Position numbers and translations under genes: made by a program
From: an uncultured Shinella sp.
GTDB taxonomy: Bacteria > Pseudomonadota > Alphaproteobacteria > Rhizobiales > Rhizobiaceae
Assembly: GCF_946479415.1 (NCBI RefSeq)
Contig: NZ_CAMLFY010000061.1
Location: 1-25,309 of the forward strand
Direction: 5' to 3'
Length of the DNA stretch: 25,309 nt
Part shown: in pieces, positions 25,296-25,309 of the stretch
How positions within the stretch are numbered: the stretch's first letter is position 1
Layout: the number at the start of each line of letters is the position of its first letter
The notes under the pieces: generated by a model
What the model was told of the DNA's origin: nothing
Databases searched by the model: none
What the model saw: only the letters and a program-made list of their open reading frames with translations

Positions 25296-25309
25296 TTTCC
25301 ATTGAGAAT

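Noticed and set aside
25281..25309. dif/Xer-like arm GGCGCATAA at the right repeat
   Set aside because: The left arm resembles a XerC site, but no XerD arm follows in the visible sequence, and the left repeat copy is flanked by an IS end instead.

Overview
The window looks like a GC-rich alphaproteobacterium of the order Hyphomicrobiales, probably Rhizobiaceae. The signs are an HWE-family sensor kinase beside a single-domain response regulator, a CUT1 sugar ABC transporter, a chemoreceptor ending in a CheR-type pentapeptide, and high-GC codon use. This placement is an inference from gene content; there is no rRNA or other phylogenetic marker here.

Layout. Positions 1-80 hold the tail of an unidentified gene. 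Next comes an MsbA-like ABC exporter on the minus strand (216-2036). Positions 2037-4320 are a worn accessory patch: a possible small membrane protein, a frameshifted DHA2-type MFS transporter remnant cut off by an IS3-family transposase remnant, and the first copy of a 40-bp repeat. An AraC regulator (4404-5408, preceded by a tiny ORF with a strong ribosome binding site) and a methyl-accepting chemotaxis protein (5724-7649) follow, then an IS5-family transposase remnant (7894-8022).

The core (8186-20199) is a sugar-acid catabolic locus built around tetronates. A 138-bp divergent promoter region at 17132-17269, with two identical inverted LacI-type operators, separates two arms. The minus arm reads ltnD, otnI, a GntR/FCD regulator, denD, an SDR dehydrogenase, an ABC ATPase, a Tat-signal solute-binding protein and two permeases. 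The plus arm reads a LacI regulator, otnK and otnC. By the known pathway, LtnD oxidises L-threonate and DenD oxidises D-erythronate. OtnI interconverts the oxo-tetronates, OtnK phosphorylates 3-oxo-tetronate, and OtnC decarboxylates the product to dihydroxyacetone phosphate. The unassigned parts are the SDR and the CUT1 importer, which suggest a substrate upstream of, or related to, the tetronates.

After otnC there is a scar: the C-terminal piece of a beta-hydroxyacid dehydrogenase joined directly to a broken Lrp/AsnC regulator. Then come a five-PAS HWE histidine kinase (21012-23537) and its single-domain receiver (23550-23960), with a possible EcfG-type general-stress promoter upstream. A largely empty stretch and a cold-shock protein gene (24909-25112) finish the window. 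A second copy of the 40-bp repeat lies at 25256-25295 in inverted orientation, so the two copies bracket about 21.3 kb.
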